DNA from: an uncultured Granulicella sp.
Lineage (GTDB): Bacteria > Acidobacteriota > Terriglobia > Terriglobales > Acidobacteriaceae
DNA length: 53,656 bases
NCBI GenBank assembly: GCA_937871785.1
Contig: CALMON010000047.1
Coordinates: 1-53,656 of the forward strand
Direction: 5' to 3'
The translations under genes were made by a program, and so were the position numbers. This document shows, piece after piece, positions 28,271 to 36,973 of the stretch. The notes under the pieces are model-generated. The model saw only the letters and a program-made list of their open reading frames with translations. It ran no database searches and was not told the origin of the DNA. Every line of letters starts with the position of its first letter. Within the stretch, counting starts at the first letter, position 1.

Positions 28271-29509
28271 ATGACGAAAGTGTCCACCCGCGCTACGGCT
28301 CAAGCTCCGGACGAGTCCACGACTGGCCGCCATGTGCCTGCGCTTGATGGTCTACGCGGGCTAGCCATCTTGCTTGTGCTCGCCTTTCATCTTCTGGCTT
28401 CCAGCGCCTCGCCGAGTGGCAATTTCCTCGTTCGTCTTGTAGCGCAAATGCATGGCAACGGATGGGTGGGTGTCGACCTTTTCTTTGTGCTCTCCGGCTT
28501 CCTGATCACGGGGATTTTGTATGACACGCTCCCCGACCGGTATTTTTTCCGTAATTTTCACGCACGCCGCACCCTGCGCATTTTCCCTCTGTACTACGCC
28601 TTTGTGGCGTTGCTGCTGGTCGTGTCCCGATTCACGCATGATAACTGGTATCCGGGCATCTGGAACGTCCTCACGTACACGGAGAACCTGCCGCTGGGCC
28701 TGGTGCGTGTCACGGACGCGGTTTGGATCAACATCAACCACTTCTGGTCGCTTGCCGTGGAAGAGCAGTTTTACGTGGTGTGGCCGCTTCTGGTGTTCGT
28801 GCTCGGCACACGCCGCCGCATCCTGATCGCGGCAGTCAGCGGCGTCGCGTTTTCGTTTCTCAGCCGTGTGTATTGGGTGAACTTCACGAATATGCTTCAG
28901 CATGAAGCTGTGGTGTACTGGTGGACGCCTTCCTGTCTGGACGGTCTGCTTGCCGGGGCGCTGCTGGCCATGGTGTACCGCAGCGTTCGCTGGCGGGCGC
29001 GCTTCCTGTCTGCCGGACCGGCAGTGCTGGGCGTTGGCTGCCTTGGGCTGGCAGCCATTCTTTTTACGCAAGGCACTCTCGACTGGGAAGGCAAGCCCTT
29101 TGTCTCCGTCGTTCTACCCACTCTACTGGCCTTCACGTTCAGCGGGCTGCTGCTGTGCTGCCTGCGGCCAAAATCGCTGGTACAGAACGTGTTTGGAAAT
29201 GCTGTTTTGCGTTTTTTTGGACGCTACAGTTACGGGCTGTACATGTTCCACTACACCCTTGGCGCTGCGGTTGGCCAGCCGCTGCGGGTGCATCTGCTTG
29301 CGGAGCATCGACCGAAGCTCTTTGCGCTCCTCGCTTCGGCTGGAGCCTCCCTGGCGCTTTCCGTCGCAGCCGCCTGGCTCAGCTTTCGTTATTTCGAGTT
29401 ACCGTTTCTGCGCTTGAAAGATCGCTTTACCAATCGCTCCCATCGTCCTCGTTTAGGGGAGGAGGCGGCAGCCTCACGTAACTCTACAGCCGTCATCGGG
29501 ACGGAGTAG
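28271..29509 (+). CDS. Acyltransferase 3 family membrane protein
   Basis: This 412-residue inner-membrane protein transfers acyl groups onto cell-surface carbohydrates or lipids; the substrate cannot be told. It has the family's N-terminal motif (VPALDGLRGLAILLVLAFHLL), then GNGWVGVDLFFVLSGFLITGIL, RRTLRIFPLYY, and the NHFWSLAVEEQFYVVWPLLVF motif. About ten membrane helices follow. The ATG at 28271 gives a 24-residue cytosolic lead. It lies 61 bp after rplQ, just beyond a hairpin, and could use its own promoter. Confidence 0.92.
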   Translation: MTKVSTRATAQAPDESTTGRHVPALDGLRGLAILLVLAFHLLASSASPSGNFLVRLVAQMHGNGWVGVDLFFVLSGFLITGILYDTLPDRYFFRNFHARRTLRIFPLYYAFVALLLVVSRFTHDNWYPGIWNVLTYTENLPLGLVRVTDAVWININHFWSLAVEEQFYVVWPLLVFVLGTRRRILIAAVSGVAFSFLSRVYWVNFTNMLQHEAVVYWWTPSCLDGLLAGALLAMVYRSVRWRARFLSAGPAVLGVGCLGLAAILFTQGTLDWEGKPFVSVVLPTLLAFTFSGLLLCCLRPKSLVQNVFGNAVLRFFGRYSYGLYMFHYTLGAAVGQPLRVHLLAEHRPKLFALLASAGASLALSVAAAWLSFRYFELPFLRLKDRFTNRSHRPRLGEEAAASRNSTAVIGTE

Positions 29510-29602
29510 GCCTTAAAGCAGGATGGCGCAGGACAGGGAACGATTGCAGCCCGGCCCAACTCAGCCGCCGACGCCAAGGAGATTCCCTTTGGTCGCCTGC
29601 GC

Positions 29603-29608
29603 TAAACT
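29603..29608 (+). promoter_or_regulatory. -10 box (TAAACT) of a probable leaderless promoter for the ABC ATPase gene
   Basis: TAAACT ends 6 nt before the ATG at 29615, which has no ribosome binding site. Transcription would start at or next to the ATG. Confidence 0.45.
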
Positions 29609-29614
29609 AGCCTC

Positions 29615-30547
29615 ATGTCTATCGTTCAGCTTGAGACCATTCGCAAGGTGTACGACACCAAGGTCGCCGTTGAAGGTCTCTCTCTAAAAATCGAGCCTGG
29701 AACGATGTTTGGGCTGCTTGGCCCGAACGGGTCGGGCAAGACGACGTCGATTCGCATGATGATCGGCATGACCGTACCGGATTCTGGAACGGTGCAGTTG
29801 TTTGACCAGGCCTTTGACCGCAGGGCGCTGCACCGCGTGGGCTACCTGCCGGAAGAGCGCGGCCTGTACAAGAAGATGAAGGTCATCGACCAGCTTGTGT
29901 TTCTCGGGCAGTTGCATGGACTCGATGAGGCGACGGCGCGCAAACGGTCGTTGAGCTGGTGCGATCGAATGGAGATTGCGGATGCGATCGACAAGAAAAC
30001 CGAAGAGCTTTCAAAGGGCATGCAGCAGAAGATTCAGTTCATCGCGGCGCTGCTGCATGAGCCGGACCTGATCATCATGGATGAGCCGTTTTCCGGGCTG
30101 GACCCGGTAAACGCCGAGCTGCTGATGAACACGCTGCTGGATTTGCGCAAGCAAGGCAAGGCGATCCTGTTCAGCACGCACCGCATGGATCAGGTGGAAA
30201 AGCTGTGCGACGCGATCGCTTTGATTTCCCGGGGAAAACTGGTGCTTTCGGGGTCGATGCGCGACGTGAAGGCGCAGTATCCGCGCAACCGCGTGCAGAT
30301 GGTTTTCACCGGCCCGGATGCGTTTTTACAACACCCCGGCATCGCCGAGGCGAAGAACTATTCCGGCATTGCCGAGCTACGGCTTGCGGACCCCGCGGCA
30401 GCGCAGGCGATTCTTGCGGCCGCGATCAATGCCGGTGTACTCGTAAGCCGCTTTGAGGTGATGGAACCGACGCTTGAAGAAATTTTTATTGAACGCGTTC
30501 GCGCGAGCTTTGGCGATGCGGAGTTTGGAGGCAAAGTCAGTGCATAA
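29615..30547 (+). CDS. ABC transporter ATP-binding protein (NatA-like)
   Basis: This 310-residue ATPase powers an export-type ABC transporter together with the next gene. Walker A (GPNGSGKTT, residues about 37-45), the signature LSKGMQQK, Walker B (LIIMDEPFSGLDP) and the H-loop (STHRMDQ) are all present. The C-terminal 80 residues are the domain common in NatA/YhaQ-type ATPases. Its stop overlaps the permease start by 8 bp. The substrate is unknown; homologues have been linked to Na+ or peptide export. Confidence 0.93.
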   Translation: MSIVQLETIRKVYDTKVAVEGLSLKIEPGTMFGLLGPNGSGKTTSIRMMIGMTVPDSGTVQLFDQAFDRRALHRVGYLPEERGLYKKMKVIDQLVFLGQLHGLDEATARKRSLSWCDRMEIADAIDKKTEELSKGMQQKIQFIAALLHEPDLIIMDEPFSGLDPVNAELLMNTLLDLRKQGKAILFSTHRMDQVEKLCDAIALISRGKLVLSGSMRDVKAQYPRNRVQMVFTGPDAFLQHPGIAEAKNYSGIAELRLADPAAAQAILAAAINAGVLVSRFEVMEPTLEEIFIERVRASFGDAEFGGKVSA

Positions 30548-31775
30548 CATCCTGCTGATCGCCCGGCGCGAGTACCTGGAACGCGTGCGGACCAAGGGCT
30601 TCATGATCGCGACCGTGCTGATTCCGGTTCTGATGGCCGGCCTTGTTGGCGGCGGCGGATACTTCGCCAGCCGTGCCAAAACGTCGTCGCACATTGCGGT
30701 CGTAAGCAGCGACAGCCGCTTCGCGACCGACCTGCAGCATACCTTGCAATCCGGCAAAGACAGCAACATGCAGGTCGATCTCGAAACGCCTTCACCCGAA
30801 ACCCGGGCGAGGCTTGACCAGGAACTGACGGACAAGAAATCAAGCCTTGCCGGCTACCTGTGGGTGACGGCTGCCCCCGCCGGCGCAGTCGCCGCGCGTC
30901 CCACCTTCAGCTATAAGGCACGCTCGGCTGGAGACATTTCGACGCGCGGCACGCTGGAAAAATCCGTCTCCTCCGTGCTGATGCGGGAGAGCCTCTCGAC
31001 CCGCGGTCTGGCGGGTTCGGAGATCGACAGCCTCACGCTTCCGGTCGATATCGACACGAGCGAGTCCGGTTCGACCCTGGCCGCGTTCGGCGCCGCGTAC
31101 GTCATGTTTTTTCTTATGTACATGGTCATCATGCTTTACGGCATGAACACCGCGCGATCGATCATCGAAGAAAAAACGAGCCGCGTGTTCGAGGTGCTGT
31201 TGGCGACCATCAAGCCCGATGAGCTGCTTGCCGGGAAAATCCTGGGAGTGGGTGCGGTAGGGCTTACGCAGGTGGGCATCTGGATGGCCGCGGCCGCGCT
31301 GCTTTCGAGCACCGGAGTGGCGGCATCGGTAGTCGGTGCCGGGCATGTGCTTATCTCAGCAACGCAGATCATCTTCTTTCTGCTGTATTTTGTGTTTGGC
31401 TTCTTGTTGTACTCTTCAGTCGCTGCGGCGCTCGGCGCGATGACGAACTCCGAGCAGGAGCTGCAACAACTCAACATGTTTCTTGTGATCCCGTTGGCAT
31501 GCTGCATGTTGCTGCTGCCGCAGATCATCCGCGCCCCGGATTCAACGCTCTCGCGAGTGGCCTCGCTGGTGCCATTTTGCAGCCCCTTGCTGATGAATTT
31601 TCGCGTCTCGCTGACGCATGTGCAGTCTTGGGAAATCGGCCTCTCGTTCGTGCTGATGGCAGTCACGATTGCCGCGATCCTGTGGGTTTCGGCGCGTATT
31701 TATCGCGTTGGCATCCTGATGTACGGCAAAAAGCCGAATCTGCCGGAGATCATGCGGTGGCTGAAGTACAGCTAA
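30540..31775 (+). CDS. ABC transporter permease (NatB-like, ABC-2 type)
   Basis: This 411-residue membrane subunit pairs with the ATPase before it. It has an N-terminal helix (FMIATVLIPVLMAGLVGGGGY), a large extracytoplasmic domain of about 150 residues, then five or so helices. The conserved motif IIEEKTSRVFEVLLATIKPDELLAGKILG follows the second helix. I chose the GTG at 30540 because TTGGAGG lies 8 nt upstream and gives the family N-terminus (HNILLIARREYLERV). An ATG at 30474 would overlap the ATPase gene by 74 bp. Confidence 0.92.
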   Translation: MHNILLIARREYLERVRTKGFMIATVLIPVLMAGLVGGGGYFASRAKTSSHIAVVSSDSRFATDLQHTLQSGKDSNMQVDLETPSPETRARLDQELTDKKSSLAGYLWVTAAPAGAVAARPTFSYKARSAGDISTRGTLEKSVSSVLMRESLSTRGLAGSEIDSLTLPVDIDTSESGSTLAAFGAAYVMFFLMYMVIMLYGMNTARSIIEEKTSRVFEVLLATIKPDELLAGKILGVGAVGLTQVGIWMAAAALLSSTGVAASVVGAGHVLISATQIIFFLLYFVFGFLLYSSVAAALGAMTNSEQELQQLNMFLVIPLACCMLLLPQIIRAPDSTLSRVASLVPFCSPLLMNFRVSLTHVQSWEIGLSFVLMAVTIAAILWVSARIYRVGILMYGKKPNLPEIMRWLKYS

Positions 31776-31786
31776 GGGAGGCACGC

Positions 31787-31903
31787 TTGCTTGAAGTTCT
31801 GAGCTTCCACATCTGCCCCGCCCACATGTCTCATAAGGGTGGCTGCCGCAGTTGTGGGCGCGACCTGCTCGGCGACGAGCCGTCGCAGGAAGCCAGCTAC
31901 TAA
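31787..31903 (+). CDS. Short Cys/His-rich protein of unknown function
   Basis: A TTG at 31787 preceded by AAGGGAGG opens a 38-residue frame. The core, HICPAHMSHKGGCRSCGRDL, has three Cys and several His in a pattern that could bind one zinc ion. No family is recognised. It lies 11 bp after the ABC permease and ends 4 bp before the likely start of the DUF374 gene, so it would fit into the same transcript. The strong ribosome binding site is the main support; it might instead be leader sequence. Confidence 0.45.
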   Translation: MLEVLSFHICPAHMSHKGGCRSCGRDLLGDEPSQEASY

Positions 31904-31907
31904 GACG

Positions 31908-32582
31908 GTGGCTACGAACCGTGGACACACGCAGAAATCGTTTTGGGGCGTGACTCCTCTGACGCGCAAGCAGACGCTGCTGTTGAGATGGGTGCCTCCC
32001 TCGGCGGCCATCTTGATCCGTCTTTTGGGCGCAACTCTTCGCTACCGCGATGTTCAGGCTACGGGAACTCCCATCGGCATCACGGTGCCGGGCCCCACGA
32101 TTTTTGCCTTCTGGCACTGCGCGCTGCTGATGGCGGCGCACCGCTTTCGCGGCAAGGGCATCGCCATCCTGATTTCGCGTTCGTTCGATGGCGAGCTGAT
32201 CGCGCGAACGGTGGAGCGTCTCGGATTTGTGGCGGTACGCGGGTCCAGCAACCGTGGCGGCCCGCTTGCGCTGCGAGGGCTGGCGCAGGCTTACGCGGCA
32301 GGGCACATCTGCGCCTTTACGGCCGATGGCCCCCGGGGCCCGGCGCGCGTCGCCAAGGCTGGCCCCGTGCATCTCGCCGCACTTACCGGCGCAAGCTGGC
32401 TGGGCGCTTTCCACGCAGAGCCGAGCTCGGCCTGGCAGTTGCGTTCGTGGGACGGCTTTCTTCTTCCGAAGCCGTTCGCGACCGTCACGTTCTCCTGGCC
32501 CGCGCATGTGGCGCCCACATCGCCGGAGCTGCAGGCGGCGCTCGACCAGTCGGTCGCGATGGCCCGCCCGACTCAGAACTGA
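31908..32582 (+). CDS. DUF374 / lysophospholipid acyltransferase-like protein
   Basis: The protein (about 224 residues) belongs to the DUF374 group, related to lipid A-type acyltransferases. Visible features are [17 protein letters not shown] with the catalytic-type histidine, [34 protein letters not shown] and [16 protein letters not shown]. It probably acts on lipids at the inner membrane. The start is uncertain: GTG at 31908 is preferred for context, while GTG at 31950 is shorter and 31839 would overlap the small upstream ORF. queA begins 50 bp later. Confidence 0.82.
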   Translation: MATNRGHTQKSFWGVTPLTRKQTLLLRWVPPSAAILIRLLGATLRYRDVQATGTPIGITVPGPTIFAFWHCALLMAAHRFRGKGIAILISRSFDGELIARTVERLGFVAVRGSSNRGGPLALRGLAQAYAAGHICAFTADGPRGPARVAKAGPVHLAALTGASWLGAFHAEPSSAWQLRSWDGFLLPKPFATVTFSWPAHVAPTSPELQAALDQSVAMARPTQN

Positions 32583-32619
32583 CCGCTCAAACCGAAACGA
32601 TCCCGACCCTCCCAACTTC

Positions 32620-32625
32620 TACAAT
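32620..32625 (+). promoter_or_regulatory. -10 box (TACAAT) of a probable leaderless promoter for queA
   Basis: TACAAT ends 7 nt before the ATG at 32633, which is the start that homology also favours. The -35 region shows no consensus. Confidence 0.45.
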
Positions 32626-32632
32626 GGAGTGG

Positions 32633-33739
32633 ATGCTGGTGTCCGACTTCCATTTCGATCTGCCTTCGGAGCTCATCGCGCAGCAGCCGCCTGTGGTGCG
32701 CGGGTCGAGCCGCATGTTGACACTCGAGCGAAGCACAGGCGCTCTTGCCGACCACACCTTCGCGGAGCTGCCCCGGCTCTTACAGCCCGGCGACCTGCTG
32801 GTGCTGAACGACTCGCGCGTGTTGCCCGCGCGGCTGTTTGCGACGCGTGGCGGACTGACGACGCAGGGCAACTCGCCGGCTCCTTCAGGCCACGTCGAGG
32901 TGCTGCTCACGCAGCCGCAGAGCCATCCCGAAGGTCATAACGACTGGACGGCTCTGGTAAAGCCGGCGAAGAAGGTCCAGCCTGGCGAAACGCTGTACTT
33001 CGGTGATGCCGACGCGTCGCTTGCCGCGACCGTCGTGGCTGCGGGCGATTTCGGGGAGCGAACACTGCGTTTTGCTCCTGTCGCGGATTTTTACGCGACG
33101 CTTGACCGCATCGGCCACCTGCCGCTGCCGCCGTACATCCGTCGCGACAGGCAGGCCCCCAACACAGCGGAAGATCGAGAGCGCTACCAGACCGTCTACT
33201 CCGCCGAGCGCGGAAGCGCCGCCGCACCCACGGCGGGCCTCCATTTCACGCCGCAGATTCTTACACAGATACGCGCCCGCGGCGTGGAACTCGCCACGCT
33301 GACGCTGCATGTGGGGCTCGGCACGTTTCAGCCCGTGCGCGTCGAGCGTACCGAAGAAATCCGTCTCCATGCCGAACGCTATACGCTGCCTGCGCCGACG
33401 GCGGAGGCCCTGCAGCGCGCGCAATGCGAAGGCCGCCGCATCATCGCGGTCGGCACCACTGCCACGCGCACGCTGGAGCACATCGCTCGCGAGGCCGAGC
33501 GCACCGGCACCGCTTTGGCTGCGCACAGCGGATCGACAAGCCTCTTCCTGTCTCCCGGTCTCAACGATCACTTCAAGCTGGTGAGCGGCCTCCTGACGAA
33601 CTTTCACCTGCCCGACTCCACGTTGCTGATGCTGGTCAGCGCTTTCGCGGGAACGGCGGCGACACGCGCCGCCTACGCACACGCGGTCGCCGCGCGCTAT
33701 CGGTTTTTCAGCTACGGCGACTGTATGCTGATCCTCTGA
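32633..33739 (+). CDS. queA: S-adenosylmethionine:tRNA ribosyltransferase-isomerase
   Basis: QueA adds the cyclopentene ring precursor from SAM to preQ1 in tRNA during queuosine synthesis. The 368-residue sequence matches the family with [30 protein letters not shown], the [14 protein letters not shown] motif, [12 protein letters not shown] and [18 protein letters not shown]. The ATG at 32633 gives the usual start ([10 protein letters not shown]). Alternatives are 32624 or GTG 32639. The frame is open far upstream through the DUF374 gene, but that is a shadow frame. No other queuosine gene is in the window. Confidence 0.95.
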   Translation: MLVSDFHFDLPSELIAQQPPVVRGSSRMLTLERSTGALADHTFAELPRLLQPGDLLVLNDSRVLPARLFATRGGLTTQGNSPAPSGHVEVLLTQPQSHPEGHNDWTALVKPAKKVQPGETLYFGDADASLAATVVAAGDFGERTLRFAPVADFYATLDRIGHLPLPPYIRRDRQAPNTAEDRERYQTVYSAERGSAAAPTAGLHFTPQILTQIRARGVELATLTLHVGLGTFQPVRVERTEEIRLHAERYTLPAPTAEALQRAQCEGRRIIAVGTTATRTLEHIAREAERTGTALAAHSGSTSLFLSPGLNDHFKLVSGLLTNFHLPDSTLLMLVSAFAGTAATRAAYAHAVAARYRFFSYGDCMLIL

Positions 33740-33804
33740 TCCGCCAGCCTTTGCAATTCGTACTCCTAACCCGCCGCACCGCATCCTATCCGCACGAGAC
33801 GCTT

Positions 33805-36800
33805 ATGCCCAAAGACGCCAAATCGCCGATTTACCTGCTCGACACGATGGCCTTCATCTTTCGTGCGTACCATGCCATGCAGCGCTCGCGGCCCATGACC
33901 ACGCGCAACGGCATCCCCACGGCCGCAACCTATGTGTTCGTCAACATGATCAACAAGCTGCGTGAAGACTTCAAGCCGGAATACCTGGCGGCGGTCTATG
34001 ACGTGGGCGCTCCCGTGCACCGCAACGAGCTTGCCAAGCAGTTGAAGGACGTGCAGAAGTTCAACATCAAAACCCAGGAGTTTGAAACGATCGAGCACGG
34101 CGGCTACAAGGCCAACCGTGCGGAAACGCCCCCTGACCTGATCCAGCAGCAGCCCTACATCCGGCGCGCGCTGGAAGCGTTTCGCATCCCGATCGTGTAC
34201 TACGAAGGCTATGAGGCCGACGATGTGATCGGCACCCTGAGCTGCCAGCTTGCCGCGCTTGGGCACCACGTCTATGTGGTTTCGCCGGACAAGGACATGA
34301 TGCAGTTGGTCAACGAGTCGGTCAGCATCCTGAACCCGACCAAGGACAACCTGATCCTCGACCCCGCAAAGGTGGTGGAGGTGCTGGGCGTGCCGCCGGA
34401 GCGCGTGATCGACGTGATGGCGTTGCGCGGCGACTCGGTCGACAACATCCCCGGCGCACCCGGCATCGGCGACAAAGGGTCGGTCGAAATTATCCAGGCC
34501 TTCGGCACGGTGGAAGGCGCGCTCGACGGCGCGGAGCAGGTGAAGAAAAAAACCTATCGCGAGTCGCTGCTGAACAATCGCGACAACATTCTGCTCTCGA
34601 AAGAGCTGGTCACGATCCACACGGCGGTGCCGATCGAAGCCGACCTCGACGCCATGCGGACGCAGCCGGTCGACAACGCCGCCTGCCGCGCCTTGTTCAC
34701 GGAACTCGAGTTCACGACGCTGTTGAAGGAGCTTGCACCGGACGTCGAGGCCGTCAAGACGACGTATAACGTCAAAGCCACGGCGGAGGATTTAGCCGAG
34801 CTGCTCGCACAGGCGCGCGCGGTCACCGACGGCGCGGCTGCCGGGCTGTCGCTGGCTTTGATCGCGAACGCCCAGGCGTTAAGCGAAGAGGTTGCCGGCG
34901 AGGCGGTCGATCCTGATGCCGCGGACGGACTCGCCGAGGTAGAGCCGGAGCCTTCCGCACCGACGACGATGTCGCTCTTCGATGCACCTGAGCCTGAGGC
35001 CAGCGCACCGTCGACGATGTCCGAGCCTCTGCCCGATCTTGCGTGCAAATTCGGGCTCGCGGTGACGGCGGCCCACGCAATGGAAGTTGGGCTCGACACG
35101 CCGGGGCTCAAAGAAGCGCTGGCGGATGCGTCGCTACCGAAGCGCGTGCATGACTACAAGGCTATTCTGCGTGCCCTGCAGCCGCATGGCCTTGCGCTTG
35201 CCGGCACGGTCACCGACGTGATGCTCGAAAGCTATCTGCTGAACCCGACGCACGGGTCGCACTCGCTCATCGACATCGCCGCGCGGACGACAAGTTTCGC
35301 GATGACGCACCAGCCGACCAAGGAAAACCCGAACGATCCGTTGCGCCTGCCGGAAGCCGCCGCTGCCGTGGCGAGACTCGCTCCAGCGCTGACCGAGCAA
35401 CTCGCGGAGGCCGCTGTCGTGAGTCACAACATCCCGAAGGACGATCCCGCGCTTGGCGGCGCTATCAGCACGGAAATGCTGTTTGCCGATCAGATGCCGC
35501 CGGCCAGTGGTCAGACAAAGAAGCCGCGCGCGTCCAAAGCGAAGGCGGTCGCCACGCTTCCCGACGCCCTGGCTGCTTCTTCGCTCAACGAGCAAAGCTC
35601 CCTCAACGACGTGTACGAGCATCTCGACCTGCCGCTCACCACCATCCTGCTGCGTATGGAGCAGAATGGCGTTGCCGTCGATCCGGCGTTCTTGCGCGAC
35701 ATGTCGTCTCGGCTTGCCGTCACCATCGACGACCTCGCCGAGAAGGTGTACGCGAGCTCCGGGCATCGCTTCAACATCGGCTCGCCCAAGCAGCTTGGCG
35801 ATATCCTGTTCAACAAAATGGATCTGCCCAAGCCGCTGAAGTATGGCAAGGGCAAAATCATCTCGACGGCGCAGGACATTCTGGAGGACCTTGCGGCGCA
35901 CCACGAAGTGCCTGCGCTGGTGCTGGAATACCGCCAGTTGTTAAAGCTCAAGGGAACGTATCTCGACGCTCTTCCCCAACTGGCCGACTCGGCAGGTCGC
36001 ATCCACACGACCTTCAATCAGGTGGGCACGTCGACGGGAAGGCTCTCGTCCACGAACCCCAACCTGCAGAACATCCCCATCCGCACGGCGGTCGGGCGAG
36101 AAATCCGCAAGGCCTTCATTGCCGGGCTGGGCCCCGACGGCAAGCGCAACGTGTTGATGTCGGCGGATTACTCGCAAATTGAGCTGCGGCTGATGGCCCA
36201 CTTTTCGCAGGACCCCCTGTTGCTCGACGCGTACCGCACCGGCAAGGACATCCACACGCTGACCGCGGCGGAGGTGTTCGAAGTCGACGCGGCGACGATG
36301 GACAAGGAAACCCGCGCGCGGGCCAAGGCGGTAAACTTCGGCATCGTGTACGGCATCTCGCCGTTCGGTCTTTCGGTGCAGTTGGGCATCGACCAGAAGA
36401 CCGCGCGCGCCTACATCGAGCGCTATTACGATCGCTACAAGGGCATCAAGACCTTTATTGAGCGCACGCTCGAAGAAACCCGCCGAACGCAGTCGGTGCG
36501 CACGGCCTTCGGACGCGTGCGGCCCATTCCCGACATCCACTCCCGCAACCCGAACCAGCGCGGCTTCGCCGAGCGCACGGCCGTCAACACACCGTTGCAG
36601 GGCACCGCCGCCGACCTGATCAAGATTGCCATGCTGCGCATCGACGCCGCCATGCAGCAACGCGGCTTGCGCTCCCTTATGACGCTGCAGGTGCACGATG
36701 AACTTTTGTTCGACGTTGTACCGGAAGAAGCGGATGAGATGCAGGAACTGGTGAAGCGGGAGATGGAGTCAGCCGCGACGTTCAGCATTCCCATCGTCGC

Positions 36801-36840
36801 GGATGTCGGCATCGGCGACAACTGGCGGGATATCAAGTAG
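33805..36840 (+). CDS. polA: DNA polymerase I
   Basis: Pol I fills gaps and removes primers. The 1011-residue protein has an N-terminal 5' nuclease (residues 1 to about 310, with YEADDV at 136-141 and SPDKDMMQLV), a 3'-5' exonuclease-like domain, and the polymerase domain. Motif A has its Asp at 788 (SADYSQIELR), motif B is KAVNFGIVYG from 841, and motif C is VHDE at 963. The exonuclease domain keeps its fold (VTDVMLESYLLNP) but lacks the DxE of motif I, so proofreading is probably lost. The 5' nuclease has an insert of about 22 residues before YKANRAETPPDL, and an acidic Pro/Ala-rich linker lies near 370-415. The ATG at 33805 gives the family start. Confidence 0.96.
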   Translation: MPKDAKSPIYLLDTMAFIFRAYHAMQRSRPMTTRNGIPTAATYVFVNMINKLREDFKPEYLAAVYDVGAPVHRNELAKQLKDVQKFNIKTQEFETIEHGGYKANRAETPPDLIQQQPYIRRALEAFRIPIVYYEGYEADDVIGTLSCQLAALGHHVYVVSPDKDMMQLVNESVSILNPTKDNLILDPAKVVEVLGVPPERVIDVMALRGDSVDNIPGAPGIGDKGSVEIIQAFGTVEGALDGAEQVKKKTYRESLLNNRDNILLSKELVTIHTAVPIEADLDAMRTQPVDNAACRALFTELEFTTLLKELAPDVEAVKTTYNVKATAEDLAELLAQARAVTDGAAAGLSLALIANAQALSEEVAGEAVDPDAADGLAEVEPEPSAPTTMSLFDAPEPEASAPSTMSEPLPDLACKFGLAVTAAHAMEVGLDTPGLKEALADASLPKRVHDYKAILRALQPHGLALAGTVTDVMLESYLLNPTHGSHSLIDIAARTTSFAMTHQPTKENPNDPLRLPEAAAAVARLAPALTEQLAEAAVVSHNIPKDDPALGGAISTEMLFADQMPPASGQTKKPRASKAKAVATLPDALAASSLNEQSSLNDVYEHLDLPLTTILLRMEQNGVAVDPAFLRDMSSRLAVTIDDLAEKVYASSGHRFNIGSPKQLGDILFNKMDLPKPLKYGKGKIISTAQDILEDLAAHHEVPALVLEYRQLLKLKGTYLDALPQLADSAGRIHTTFNQVGTSTGRLSSTNPNLQNIPIRTAVGREIRKAFIAGLGPDGKRNVLMSADYSQIELRLMAHFSQDPLLLDAYRTGKDIHTLTAAEVFEVDAATMDKETRARAKAVNFGIVYGISPFGLSVQLGIDQKTARAYIERYYDRYKGIKTFIERTLEETRRTQSVRTAFGRVRPIPDIHSRNPNQRGFAERTAVNTPLQGTAADLIKIAMLRIDAAMQQRGLRSLMTLQVHDELLFDVVPEEADEMQELVKREMESAATFSIPIVADVGIGDNWRDIK

Positions 36841-36897
36841 AAAGCGAGGATCGGCGGGGTGTGCGTTGCTCTTTGCGTAAGGAGTCATCTTGCTTTT

Positions 36898-36930
36898 GGA
36901 GGGAGCGGCCCTTCAGGCCCTGCTCCTTCC
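36898..36930. terminator. Palindromic element between polA and the HD-GYP gene
   Basis: GGAGGGAGCGGCC (36898-36910) pairs with 36916-36930 around a TTCA-type loop (CTTCA). The two flanking genes converge here, so it may end both transcripts. Its core (AGCAGGG, CCTTCAGG, CCC words) recurs near 50086-50224. Confidence 0.5.
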
Positions 36931-36973
36931 GGCAGACAGAACCCGCAAGGCAATGCCACGTACAGCACGCTGT

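Noticed and set aside
31943-32632. queA frame extended upstream through the DUF374 gene
   Set aside because: The extension overlaps a real gene in another frame and has no QueA homology before 32633.
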